Part shown: in pieces, positions 19,003-28,379 of the stretch | How positions within the stretch are numbered: the stretch's first letter is position 1 | Layout of the letters: every line of letters starts with the position of its first letter | Assembly: GCA_964485095.1 (NCBI GenBank) | Contig: CAZAIB010000006.1 | Span: forward strand, 1-64,000 | DNA: 64,000 nt | Direction: 5' to 3' | Source of the DNA: CAYNWT01 sp964485095 | GTDB taxonomy: Bacteria; Planctomycetota; Planctomycetia; Planctomycetales; Planctomycetaceae | Made by a program: the position numbers and the translations under genes | The notes under the pieces: model-generated | Told to the model about the DNA's origin: nothing | What the model saw: only the letters and a program-made list of their open reading frames with translations | Database searches by the model: none

Positions 19003-19041
19003 TGGTCTGTACTCTAAGCTGGCCTGACGGCACTCTTGTCA

Positions 19042-20052
19042 CTAAGCACCAGGTGATGAGTTGATCTTCATACCCAGCCGAAGGTCGATAATTTGTAGTT
19101 GCTCACGGACTTCGTGAAGCGTCGTTTCACCGAAGTTGCGAACCTGTAGAAGTTCGTCTTCGCTTCGTGACACAAGGTCGCGAACCGTATTGATGCCTTC
19201 GGATTCAAGACAGTTTGTGGCTCGAACTGAAAGGTTCAGTTCTGCCAGAGGCTTGTTGAGCTTCTCTTCCATCTCAAGGTCAACAGGAGCGTAACCGGTC
19301 GCTTCCATCATGCCCTTCAGGCCACCTTCCGGTGGAAGCTCTGGTCCAGGCTCACGGTAGCTCATGAAGCAGTTGAGGTGCTTACGCATGATCTTGGACG
19401 ACTCGACCAACGCCATGTCAGGCGTGATGGTTCCGTTGGTCCAGATTTCCATGATGAGCTTGTCGTAGTTGGTTCGTTGACCAACTCGAGTGTCTTCGAT
19501 GTGGTATCGAACGCGGACAACCGGCGAGTAGGCTGCATCCAGAGGGATCACGCCAACTTCCGGTTCAGCATCCATGTGCTCAGTGGCCGGAACGTAACCG
19601 CGACCGTTTTCGGCCTGAAGTTCGATGTTGAGTGGAACATCGTCAGTCATGGTCGCGATGACCAGGTCCTTGTTGTAGACCTCAACTTGATCGTCGCAGA
19701 TGACATCAGCACCGGTAACGACACCCCGCTCGTGACGTTCGATACGTAGAGTCTTCGCCGAAGCGCTGTGGTTCTTCACGACCAGAGACTTCAGGTTCAG
19801 GCACAGATCCGTAACGTCTTCAACGACGCCCGGGATCGTGGTGAATTCATGCTGGACACCAAGAATCTTGGCGCGCGTGATTGAAGCACCTTCGAGGCTG
19901 GACAAGAGAATTCGACGCAGACTGTTGCCAATGGTCGCACCAAAGCCACGTTCGAAAGGTTCAGCTGTGAACTTGCCGTAGGTCTCGCAGAATGAATCAC
20001 GATCCGGGACCACACGACTGGGAAGTTCAAGTCCGCGCCAACGAATACGCAT
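19042..20052 (-). CDS. rpoA: RNA polymerase alpha subunit
   Basis: A 336-residue alpha subunit. The N-terminal dimerisation domain has EPFERGFGATIGNSLRRILL; the C-terminal domain (about 265-325) has LNLSVRATNCLESEGINTVR and the helix-hairpin-helix that contacts promoter UP elements and activators. Length and order are normal. It lies between rpsK and rplQ; the usual rpsD between rpsK and rpoA is absent. Confidence 0.97.
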   Translation of the reverse strand: MRIRWRGLELPSRVVPDRDSFCETYGKFTAEPFERGFGATIGNSLRRILLSSLEGASITRAKILGVQHEFTTIPGVVEDVTDLCLNLKSLVVKNHSASAKTLRIERHERGVVTGADVICDDQVEVYNKDLVIATMTDDVPLNIELQAENGRGYVPATEHMDAEPEVGVIPLDAAYSPVVRVRYHIEDTRVGQRTNYDKLIMEIWTNGTITPDMALVESSKIMRKHLNCFMSYREPGPELPPEGGLKGMMEATGYAPVDLEMEEKLNKPLAELNLSVRATNCLESEGINTVRDLVSRSEDELLQVRNFGETTLHEVREQLQIIDLRLGMKINSSPGA

Positions 20053-20133
20053 TGAGGTTTGCTCCGATATCCAAATGCCCTAAAGGGCGAGTAAGTAATC
20101 TGACCAGAAGGCCAGCCACGCAGTCGAGGAATC

Positions 20134-20514
20134 TCAGACGCGTCGCTTCTTCGGTGGTCGGCAGCCGTTGTGTGGCAACGGAGTTGTGTCTTCGATTGTG
20201 CGGACAGTAATGCCTGACGACTGAAGACCGGTGATGGCACTTTCACGACCCGAACCAGGGCCTTTGACCTTCACTTCGATTTCCTTTACGCCAAACTTTG
20301 ACGCCCGCTCAGCAACCGTCTCAGCAGCGCGTTGGGCTGCAAACGGCGTGCTTTTTCGGCTGCCCTTGAAACCGACGGTTCCAGCAGTTGCCCAGCACAG
20401 CACGTCGCCGTTGGTGTCTGTCATCGTAACGATCGTGTTGTTGAACGTCGCCTTGATGTAAGCGACGCCACGAGTGACGTTACGACGGACTTTTCTCTTC
20501 TTTGATTTCGCCAC
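20134..20514 (-). CDS. rpsK: Ribosomal protein uS11
   Basis: A 126-residue small-subunit protein of the platform (GVAYIKATFNNTIVTMTDTN; C-terminal PHNGCRPPKKRRV). It lies between rpsM and rpoA in the alpha operon. Length is normal. Confidence 0.97.
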   Translation of the reverse strand: MAKSKKRKVRRNVTRGVAYIKATFNNTIVTMTDTNGDVLCWATAGTVGFKGSRKSTPFAAQRAAETVAERASKFGVKEIEVKVKGPGSGRESAITGLQSSGITVRTIEDTTPLPHNGCRPPKKRRV

Positions 20515-20559
20515 AGTTGTTTAGCCTTGTTAACGATTCAGCACACAGTCAACAGGTGA

Positions 20560-20949
20560 CTAGCGCATGTCCTTGACACCCTTTTTCCCTGCAACGGTTT
20601 TCTTTGCACCTTTGCGGGTTCGGGCATTTGTTCGAGTGCGCTGTCCGCGGACAGGAAGTCCACGACGGTGTCGCAGGCCACGGTAACTCTGGATGTCACG
20701 CAACCGTGTGATGTTGCCCTGGATCTCACGTCGCTTCGCACCTTCAACCAGGATGGTTGGGTGGTTTTCGATGTGCTTCGTAATTCGACCAACATCGTCT
20801 TCCGACAAGTCACTGGCCTTCATCTGCGGGTCAATACCCAGCTCGAAGCAGATCTCAATAGACGTCGCGCGACCGATACCGTAGAGGTAGGTCAGTGAGA
20901 TGTAAGTTGGTTTGTTGTTCGGCGTGTCGACACCAAAAATACGCGGCAT
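20560..20949 (-). CDS. rpsM: Ribosomal protein uS13
   Basis: A 129-residue small-subunit head protein (MPRIFGVDTPNNKPTYISLT; RGLRHRRGLPVRGQRTRTNA). The ATG at 20949 opens the canonical start; upstream in-frame codons overlap rpmJ. Only four bases separate it from rpmJ, so they are translationally close. Confidence 0.96.
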   Translation of the reverse strand: MPRIFGVDTPNNKPTYISLTYLYGIGRATSIEICFELGIDPQMKASDLSEDDVGRITKHIENHPTILVEGAKRREIQGNITRLRDIQSYRGLRHRRGLPVRGQRTRTNARTRKGAKKTVAGKKGVKDMR

Positions 20950-20953
20950 GCTA

Positions 20954-21070
20954 CTATCCCTGCCTCTGCTTGTGTCGCGGGTTTGCCGGACAAATAACGA
21001 AGATGCGACCACGTCGTCTGACGATTTTGCATCGCTCGCAGATTCGCTTTACGCTTGATCTGACTTTCAT
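20954..21070 (-). CDS. rpmJ: Ribosomal protein bL36
   Basis: A 38-residue protein (MKVRSSVKRICERCKIVRRR) with the zinc ligands CxxC, C and H (CERC, ICP, PRH), the zinc-binding form of bL36. It is first gene after the promoter at 21119-21148 and precedes rpsM. infA, which often precedes it, is absent. Confidence 0.96.
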   Translation of the reverse strand: MKVRSSVKRICERCKIVRRRGRIFVICPANPRHKQRQG

Positions 21071-21118
21071 GACTATTCCCTGTGCGGAACATCTCCGCTG
21101 GATCAGTGGAAACGGGCG

Positions 21119-21148
21119 ATTGTAGCCACCCCGAAGGCTCACCCTCAA
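21119..21148 (-). promoter_or_regulatory. Sigma-70-type promoter of the rpmJ-rpsM-rpsK-rpoA-rplQ unit
   Basis: On the minus strand TTGAGG and TACAAT are spaced by 18 bases, about 50 bases upstream of the rpmJ start. Five of six bases match the -10 consensus. No experimental support. Confidence 0.55.
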
Positions 21149-21211
21149 GCCTACGCGTCTCCAGTTTCGTTCGAATTCCGCAATGAGAGCGGATTGACCA
21201 GTGCTGGTCGC

Positions 21212-22558
<1,347 letters not shown>

Positions 22559-22653
22559 GACTGGTTCCAATCACCCGAGCCGGGCTGCAACTGAGGCCGC
22601 GCGATGTGCGCCTGAATTCCGTTTCGCCACAAACTGCGTCACTACGCGCCGGG

Positions 22654-23106
22654 CTAGGCCATGATCCTTTGAACTGATCCACCTGCCGCGGCAATCTTCT
22701 GCTCGGCACTTGCTGAAAATTTGTGAGCCGCAACTGTGAGCTTCTTAGAAAGATCGCCGTTACCGAGAATTTTCACAAGGTCGAAACGGCCTGAGACCAG
22801 GCCCTTCTCCTTCAAAGTTGCCACTGACACCTCTGCTCCGGCATCGAAAACAGCTTCAAGCTGGGCAATATTGACAATTGCGACCTTGGGAGCGAACGCT
22901 CGGTTGTTGAAGCCGCGTTTCGCGATGATTCGGAAGATTGGCATTTGGCCACCTTCGAAACCAACCCGGCGTGATGAACCGGAACGACTGAAGTAGCCTT
23001 TGTGACCACGTCCAGATGTCTTGCCATGCCCAGAACCTGGACCGCGACCGATTCGCTTCCGCTTCTTATTCTTTTTTATGCCGCGATGGACATCATCAAT
23101 AATCAT
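22654..23106 (-). CDS. rplO: Ribosomal protein uL15
   Basis: A 150-residue large-subunit protein (RIGRGPGSGHGKTSGRGHKG; FEGGQMPIFRIIAKRGF). Its ATG overlaps the rpsE stop (TAATG), so it is probably translationally coupled to rpsE. rpmD (uL30), normally between them, is absent. Confidence 0.96.
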   Translation of the reverse strand: MIIDDVHRGIKKNKKRKRIGRGPGSGHGKTSGRGHKGYFSRSGSSRRVGFEGGQMPIFRIIAKRGFNNRAFAPKVAIVNIAQLEAVFDAGAEVSVATLKEKGLVSGRFDLVKILGNGDLSKKLTVAAHKFSASAEQKIAAAGGSVQRIMA

Positions 23107-23588
23107 TAGAGCTCCACTCCTCTGAGGTGCTGGACCTCTTCCTTCGTTCGCAGTCGTTGCAGACCTTCGAACACAGCTTTGACCAGGTTCATTGGATTAT
23201 TGGAACCAAAGCTCTTTGTCAGGATGTCGGTGATACCAGCCGATTCGACGACGGCACGCACTGCACCGCCAGCGATGATACCGGTACCGGGTCGAGCCGG
23301 AAGCAACAGGACCCGAGATGCTCGGAAGCGACCCTGGACCTGGTGCGGGATGGTGCCATCAACAAGCGGGATCTTGACCAAGCTGCGGTTTGCAACCTTA
23401 GTCGCCTTCTCAACAGCAACCGGAACTTCCGTTGCCTTACCGTAGCCCCAGCCTACACGACCATTGCGATCGCCTGTGACGACCATGGCTGTGAAACTAA
23501 AACGACGGCCACCTTTGACCACACAAGCACAACGGCGAATCTGAACGACCTGTTCGCCACTGTCTCTTTGTTGTTCGCCTGTTGACAC
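23106..23588 (-). CDS. rpsE: Ribosomal protein uS5
   Basis: A 160-residue small-subunit protein (GGRRFSFTAMVVTGDRNGRV; LLLPARPGTGIIAGGAVRAV). It takes part in decoding fidelity. The start is GTG at 23588. Length is normal. Confidence 0.96.
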   Translation of the reverse strand: MSTGEQQRDSGEQVVQIRRCACVVKGGRRFSFTAMVVTGDRNGRVGWGYGKATEVPVAVEKATKVANRSLVKIPLVDGTIPHQVQGRFRASRVLLLPARPGTGIIAGGAVRAVVESAGITDILTKSFGSNNPMNLVKAVFEGLQRLRTKEEVQHLRGVEL

Positions 23589-23630
23589 TCTGCGTACTCC
23601 GATTCAGTCGCCGCGGCGACTTGCTGTACC

Positions 23631-24002
23631 TTAGAACTTCAATCCTGCTTCTCTGGCTGCATCCGCCAGTGCTGCGATTCGGCCATGATAGCTGGCTCGA
23701 CCACGATCGAAAACGACCTCAGTCACACCCTTATCAACGGCTCGCTTAGCAACTTCCGCTCCGACCTTCGCCGCAGCTTCTTTGTTACCACCGGCTTTGC
23801 CAGCGCCGCCCAGTGATTTCTCAACAGTACTGGCCGCAACAATCGTTTGGCCAGTGGTGTCGTCGATCACCTGAGCGTACATGTGCTTATTGCTTCGGAA
23901 GACAGAGAGACGCATACGCCCATGCGCGTCTCGTCGAACGCGGTTCCCGATTCGGAAGCCGCGACGTTTCTTCTGTTTTGCGATACGTTTTGCAACGGAC
24001 AT
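23631..24002 (-). CDS. rplR: Ribosomal protein uL18
   Basis: A 123-residue 5S rRNA-binding protein (RLSVFRSNKHMYAQVIDDTT; FDRGRASYHGRIAALADAAR). It lies between rplF and rpsE as usual. Confidence 0.96.
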   Translation of the reverse strand: MSVAKRIAKQKKRRGFRIGNRVRRDAHGRMRLSVFRSNKHMYAQVIDDTTGQTIVAASTVEKSLGGAGKAGGNKEAAAKVGAEVAKRAVDKGVTEVVFDRGRASYHGRIAALADAAREAGLKF

Positions 24003-24022
24003 AACTTCGCCAGTCCAAATAT

Positions 24023-24565
24023 TTACTTGGCACCGAAGGCTTTACCAGCCTTGCGACGCACGTATTCATCTGAGTATCGAATACCCTTGCCCTTATAAGG
24101 CTCAGGCTTGCGGACCTTACGGATAACGGCGGCAAATTCGCCACACGCCTGTTTGTCCGGGCTTTGCACAGTAATGTGCGTCGCATCAGGAACTTCACAG
24201 GTCACTCCGTCAGGGACGATCAGTTCGACCGTGTTGGCGTAACCAACCTGAAGTGCCAGCTTGTTTCCATTCAGCTTTGCGTTGTAACCAACGCCAACGA
24301 TTTCCAGTTTCTTCTCGAATGGCTGAGTAACGCCGGTGACCATGTTGTTGATCAGGCTTCGAGTCAGCCCGTGCAGTGCACGGTTCTGGCGTGAATCATC
24401 CGCCCGTGAAACGACAACTTCTCCTCCATCAACATCAACCGACATGTTCGGATGGAAGGTGAAGCTCAAGTCGCCCTTCGGACCTTTGACCGATACCGTT
24501 CCCTTGTCGACTTTGACCTCGACTTTGTCCGGGATGGCAACCGGTTTCTTACCAATACGAGACAT
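24023..24565 (-). CDS. rplF: Ribosomal protein uL6
   Basis: A 180-residue protein (MSRIGKKPVAIPDKVEVKVD; C-terminal PEPYKGKGIRYSDEYVRRKA-GKAFGAK), near the GTPase-associated region of the large subunit. Normal length and position. Confidence 0.97.
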   Translation of the reverse strand: MSRIGKKPVAIPDKVEVKVDKGTVSVKGPKGDLSFTFHPNMSVDVDGGEVVVSRADDSRQNRALHGLTRSLINNMVTGVTQPFEKKLEIVGVGYNAKLNGNKLALQVGYANTVELIVPDGVTCEVPDATHITVQSPDKQACGEFAAVIRKVRKPEPYKGKGIRYSDEYVRRKAGKAFGAK

Positions 24566-24593
24566 CTTTATTTTCCCAAACTGAGCTCAGTGC

Positions 24594-24989
24594 TCAGACA
24601 ATTCTGCACAAAACCTCGCCGCCGACACCCTCTTTGCGGGCTTCGCGGTTACTCAGAATACCCTTTGAGGTTGACAGGATGTTGATTCCCATTCCCTGAA
24701 TAACGTCGCTCATGTCGGCAACACTGGTGAAGACTCGGCAGCCAGGCTTACTGACTCGCTTAATCTCCTGGATCACAGCTTCGCCGCGACCGCCGTATTT
24801 TAGATTGATCTTCAGTTGGTTCTGTGGGGCTGCTTCGATTACTTCGAAGTCCCAAATATAACCCTCGCGTTGGAGAGCTTCTGCGATACCAACCTTGATC
24901 TTTGAACTAGGTAGCACGACTTCCAATCGCTCAATTTGGAGAGCGTTTCGGATTCGTGTCAGCATGTCCGCTATCGGATCTGTCATCAT
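24594..24989 (-). CDS. rpsH: Ribosomal protein uS8
   Basis: A 131-residue 16S rRNA-binding protein (MTDPIADMLTRIRNALQIE; C-terminal ISTSKGILSN-like and GGEVLCRIV). Two adjacent ATG codons open the gene; either could be used. In other bacteria it is the repressor of the spc operon. Confidence 0.96.
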   Translation of the reverse strand: MMTDPIADMLTRIRNALQIERLEVVLPSSKIKVGIAEALQREGYIWDFEVIEAAPQNQLKINLKYGGRGEAVIQEIKRVSKPGCRVFTSVADMSDVIQGMGINILSTSKGILSNREARKEGVGGEVLCRIV

Positions 24990-25001
24990 GGTGCTGTATT
25001 C

Positions 25002-25187
25002 CTACCAACTAGCCTTACGAGCACCTGGTACCAACCCGTCCAGGCACATGTCCCGGAAGCAGATTCGGCAGACCTTGAACTTCCGATACACAGCTCGCGG
25101 GCGACCGCAAAGCTTACATCGGCGCTCAATTCGAGTGCTGAACTTAGGCTTACGCTTTGATTTTTCGACTTTTGCCTTACTGGCCAT
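25002..25187 (-). CDS. rpsN: Ribosomal protein uS14, zinc-binding type
   Basis: A 61-residue short uS14 with four Cys (CKLCGRP and VCRICFRD) that bind zinc, and the conserved GLVPGARKASW end. It lies between rplE and rpsH. Confidence 0.96.
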   Translation of the reverse strand: MASKAKVEKSKRKPKFSTRIERRCKLCGRPRAVYRKFKVCRICFRDMCLDGLVPGARKASW

Positions 25188-25207
25188 GTTCGCTCCAGCT
25201 TCGCTAT

Positions 25208-25762
25208 CTATTCGGCTTTGAATGGGAAGCCGAACTCTTTCAGAAGCATTCGACCTTCGTCATTAGTTCGTGCAGTACTGACAATGGTGATGTTCATACC
25301 TTGTGGGTAATGAACCTTGTCAGGATTGATTTCAGGAAACACCAACAACTCGTTAAGACCGAAGGTGTAGTTCCCACGTCCGTCAAACGCCTTTGGGTTC
25401 AGACCTCGGAAGTCACGAACTCGTGGCAGGACAATAGCAATCAGGCGATCAAGGAACTCGTACATCCGCTTGCCACGCAGAGTGACCATGCATCCGATCT
25501 CCATGCCTTCACGCAACTTGAAGCCGGAGACGGATTTTCGAGCCTTAGTGACCTGTGCTTTTTGGCCAGACAGAAGCGTCAACGAAGCCACTGCTTCCTC
25601 AAGCCGCTTCCGTTCGCCAACAGCGGCACCAAGGCCCATGCTGATTACGATCTTCTGCAGCTTCGGAATTGCGTGGATGTTCTCCTGCCCCAACTGAGTC
25701 TTCAGTGCAGGGAGAACCTTCTCGTTGTATTCCTCTTTCAGCCTGACAGTCATAGTTGTCAT
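25208..25762 (-). CDS. rplE: Ribosomal protein uL5
   Basis: A 184-residue 5S rRNA-binding protein (IPKLQKIVISMGLGAAVGER; KAQVTKARKSVSGFKLREG; FPEINPDKVHYPQGMNITIV). It directly follows rplN after 15 bases; rplX (uL24) is missing from this slot. Confidence 0.97.
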   Translation of the reverse strand: MTTMTVRLKEEYNEKVLPALKTQLGQENIHAIPKLQKIVISMGLGAAVGERKRLEEAVASLTLLSGQKAQVTKARKSVSGFKLREGMEIGCMVTLRGKRMYEFLDRLIAIVLPRVRDFRGLNPKAFDGRGNYTFGLNELLVFPEINPDKVHYPQGMNITIVSTARTNDEGRMLLKEFGFPFKAE

Positions 25763-25777
25763 CGTTGTACCTTTGTG

Positions 25778-26146
25778 TCAGACCACTTCGCTGGCGAGAC
25801 TGACAATCTTCATGAACTTACGCGTACGCAGTTCCCTTGCCACAGCCCCGAAGATTCGAGTGCCACGTGGGTTGTTATCAGCGTCCAGCAACACGATCGC
25901 GTTTCGATCGAACCGGACATAGCTACCGTCATCTCGGCGAGTCTGTTTTCGGCAACGCACAATCACACCGCGGACGACCGTACCTGTTTTCACAGCACTG
26001 CCCGGAATTGCTTTTTGAACGCTGACCACGATCACGTCGCCAATAGTGGCAAACCGCCGCTTACTACCACCGAGAACTTTAATGCAGCGGACAACTTTCG
26101 CTCCGGAGTTGTCTGCTACATCCAGCAGTGTTTGCATTTGAATCAT
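25778..26146 (-). CDS. rplN: Ribosomal protein uL14
   Basis: A 122-residue protein (MIQMQTLLDVADNSGAKVVR; SYVRFDRNAIVLLDADNNPR; FMKIVSLASEVV). It forms part of the subunit interface. Normal length. Confidence 0.97.
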   Translation of the reverse strand: MIQMQTLLDVADNSGAKVVRCIKVLGGSKRRFATIGDVIVVSVQKAIPGSAVKTGTVVRGVIVRCRKQTRRDDGSYVRFDRNAIVLLDADNNPRGTRIFGAVARELRTRKFMKIVSLASEVV

Positions 26147-26184
26147 TGAACTATTCCACTTGCCGAAACACGATCGGCACTGTT

Positions 26185-26427
26185 TTACTCAACCGACGAG
26201 ATAACTTTAACCAGTTCCCATCGCTTCATCTTCGAACGTGGTCGACATTCGACGATTTCGACAACATCACCTTCTTTGGCAACGTTCTCTTCATCGTGCG
26301 CGTGACAGACGGTTCGAGCTCGAACGATCTTGCCGTATCGCGGGTGAGCGAACTTGCGTTCAATGACCACTCGCAAAGACTTGTCCATCTTGTTGCTTTG
26401 GACCGTGCCGACCAGAACTTTCTTCAT
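26185..26427 (-). CDS. rpsQ: Ribosomal protein uS17
   Basis: An 80-residue primary 16S rRNA-binding protein (MKKVLVGTVQSNKMDKSLRV; DEENVAKEGDVVEIVECRP). It starts four bases after the rpmC stop. Confidence 0.95.
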   Translation of the reverse strand: MKKVLVGTVQSNKMDKSLRVVIERKFAHPRYGKIVRARTVCHAHDEENVAKEGDVVEIVECRPRSKMKRWELVKVISSVE

Positions 26428-26430
26428 CGC

Positions 26431-26646
26431 TTAACTTCCCGTCGCTTCGCTAGAGGCAGCCATTTCACGCTCCCGCTGAATCGTATTTATTCGAGCCACA
26501 GTCCTGCGAAGTGCCTGCAGGTTACTGGGGGCATCCAAACGTTCTGTCGCAGCCTGAAACCGCAACCGGAAGAGATTCTTCTGCGTTTCACGCAGTTCAT
26601 GCTCTAACTGGTCGTCGCTCATTTCACGAAGCTCTGACGCCTTCAT
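26431..26646 (-). CDS. rpmC: Ribosomal protein uL29
   Basis: A 71-residue exit-tunnel-rim protein (MKASELREMSDDQLEHELRE; NLFRLRFQAATERLDAPSNL). The ATG at 26646 has GGAG about seven bases upstream; an upstream GTG contains that ribosome site and is rejected as start. Confidence 0.95.
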   Translation of the reverse strand: MKASELREMSDDQLEHELRETQKNLFRLRFQAATERLDAPSNLQALRRTVARINTIQREREMAASSEATGS

Positions 26647-26667
26647 CTTTATCTCCACGCTCTTCGA

Positions 26668-27090
26668 CTAACCCAGTCGAGGACGACGTCCAACTAATCG
26701 AACCCGCACAGGAAGCTTGTGAGCCACACGATTGAAACAATCACGTGCGGCATCTCGACCAACTCCTGACAACTCGAACAAAATGGTTCCAGGTTTGACA
26801 ACCGCGACCCAGTGGTCCGGTTCCCCTTTACCCTTACCCATTCGAGTTTCCAGCGGCCGCTGAGTTACCGGCTTCTGTGGAAAGATTCGGATATAAACTT
26901 TACCTTCACCGCGCACGTACTGCGTAGCCGCGATACGGCAAGCCTCAATAGTGGCTGCCGATACGTGCCCCGGTTCAAGTGATTGCAAGCCCCAGTCGCC
27001 AAAGACGACGGTATTGCCGCGAGCGGCGTTACCTCTTATACGTCTTCTTTGGACCTTTCGGTGCTTGACCCGCTTTGGCATCAGAGCCAT
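26668..27090 (-). CDS. rplP: Ribosomal protein uL16
   Basis: A 140-residue protein (MPKRVKHRKVQRRRIRGNAA from residue 4; EARITATQ-like EACRIAATQYVRGEGKV; FELSGVGRDAARDCF). The ATG at 27090 has GAGGT eight bases upstream and lies inside the 3' end of rpsC, giving a 62-base overlap; an ATG at 27081 is the alternative (53-base overlap). Confidence 0.95.
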   Translation of the reverse strand: MALMPKRVKHRKVQRRRIRGNAARGNTVVFGDWGLQSLEPGHVSAATIEACRIAATQYVRGEGKVYIRIFPQKPVTQRPLETRMGKGKGEPDHWVAVVKPGTILFELSGVGRDAARDCFNRVAHKLPVRVRLVGRRPRLG

Positions 27091-27730
27091 CGCCAGTTAC
27101 CTCGTCTGCATAATCGCCCAGATCAATCCACACTTTGACGCCGATGATTCCCTGTGCCGTCTTGGCTTCACAGAAGCCGTAATCAATGTGACGTCGCAGA
27201 GTCGACAGCGGGATTGAACCGCGGCTGGCTTTTTCTTTACGCGACATCTCGGCACCGCCAAGACGTCCTGAAAGTTCAATTTTGATACCGTTTACGCCGG
27301 CATCCATGACTTCATCCATCGTTCGCTTCACCGCACGACGGAAACTTGATCGGCGACTCAACTGCTGTGCCATTCGTTGGGCGACCAACGAAGCACTGCG
27401 GTTAGCATTGCCGACCTCTACAATTTTCAGGTCCATTCGCCGACCAGTCAGAGTTTCCAGATCACCTTTAAGGCGATCAACTTCCTGACCTTTGCGACCA
27501 ATGATGACCCCTGGCCGTGCAGTGTGAAGATGCACGACAACCTGGTCTCGTGTTCGTTCAATTTCCACTCGGGGAATTTCAGCGAACTGATACTTTTCCG
27601 AAATGTACTTTCGGATCTTGTGATCTTCTACCAGAAGGTCACCAAACTCTTTTTTGGATGCATACCAGCGACTACGCCATGTCTCCATGACGCCGACGCG
27701 AAAACCGGTTGGACGAACCTTCTGTCCCAT
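27029..27730 (-). CDS. rpsC: Ribosomal protein uS3
   Basis: A 233-residue mRNA-entry protein (MGQKVRPTGFRVGVMETWRS; GVIIGRKGQEVDRLKGDLE as the KH motif; GVKVWIDLGDYAD near the end). The last 20 residues are a Lys/Gly-rich tail, and their codons overlap the start of rplP in another frame. Confidence 0.97.
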   Translation of the reverse strand: MGQKVRPTGFRVGVMETWRSRWYASKKEFGDLLVEDHKIRKYISEKYQFAEIPRVEIERTRDQVVVHLHTARPGVIIGRKGQEVDRLKGDLETLTGRRMDLKIVEVGNANRSASLVAQRMAQQLSRRSSFRRAVKRTMDEVMDAGVNGIKIELSGRLGGAEMSRKEKASRGSIPLSTLRRHIDYGFCEAKTAQGIIGVKVWIDLGDYADEVTGDGSDAKAGQAPKGPKKTYKR

Positions 27731-27750
27731 GCTGAACAGCCTTCGTTTCT

Positions 27751-28095
27751 TTAGGTAAGTTCCGGCGCGTCTACCGCGACGTGAATGTGTGACATGCGGC
27801 GACGAATGACAAAGGCCATACCTCGAGCACGTGGTTGAATTCGTTTAAACATTGGTCCGCCGTCAACGCGAGCCTCAACGACCTTCAGGCGATCGACGTT
27901 GCGAGCACCACGGTCTTCTGCGTTAGCAACTGCGCTCTGCAAGACCTTCTCCAGCATTCGAGCACCGCGGTTCGGTACGTACTTGAGTGAGTCCAGAGCT
28001 TCACCAGTTGCCATACCACGAATCATGTCAGCGAAAGGGCGAACCTTTGTGGCTGAAATTCGAGCATGACGGTGTTTGGCGCGAACAAGAGCCAT
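27751..28095 (-). CDS. rplV: Ribosomal protein uL22
   Basis: A 114-residue exit-tunnel protein (ALVRAKHRHARISATKVRPF; MFKRIQPRARGMAFVIRRRM-SHI). The ATG at 28095 lies one base past the rpsS stop and fits the family start; upstream codons overlap rpsS. Confidence 0.96.
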   Translation of the reverse strand: MALVRAKHRHARISATKVRPFADMIRGMATGEALDSLKYVPNRGARMLEKVLQSAVANAEDRGARNVDRLKVVEARVDGGPMFKRIQPRARGMAFVIRRRMSHIHVAVDAPELT

Positions 28096-28096
28096 A

Positions 28097-28366
28097 TTAC
28101 TTCTTCCCCCTTGCTCCGTGACCGCGGAAGGTCCGAGTCGGAGCAAACTCACCGAGCTTGTGGCCGACCATCTCTTCCGTCACGTACACGTTCATGTGTG
28201 CGCGACCGTTGTGAACCAGGAACGTGTGGCCTACGAACTCCGGAGAGATCGTCGATCGACGTGCCCATGTTTTGATTGGATCTTTTCGGCCCGATTCATT
28301 TAGACGTTCGATCTTCGTCAGAAGCTTCTCGTCTACGTATGGACCTTTTTTGTGTGAACGACTCAT
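28097..28366 (-). CDS. rpsS: Ribosomal protein uS19
   Basis: An 89-residue small-subunit head protein (MSRSHKKGPYVDEKLLTKIE; TISPEFVGHTFLVHNGRAHM; KLGEFAPTRTFRGH). Normal length, tightly linked to rplV. Confidence 0.97.
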   Translation of the reverse strand: MSRSHKKGPYVDEKLLTKIERLNESGRKDPIKTWARRSTISPEFVGHTFLVHNGRAHMNVYVTEEMVGHKLGEFAPTRTFRGHGARGKK

Positions 28367-28379
28367 ATCGCTTTACCCA

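Noticed and set aside
25157..26149. Plus-strand open frame of 330 codons across rplE and rplN
   Set aside because: It spans two clear ribosomal protein genes on the opposite strand and has no protein-like features.
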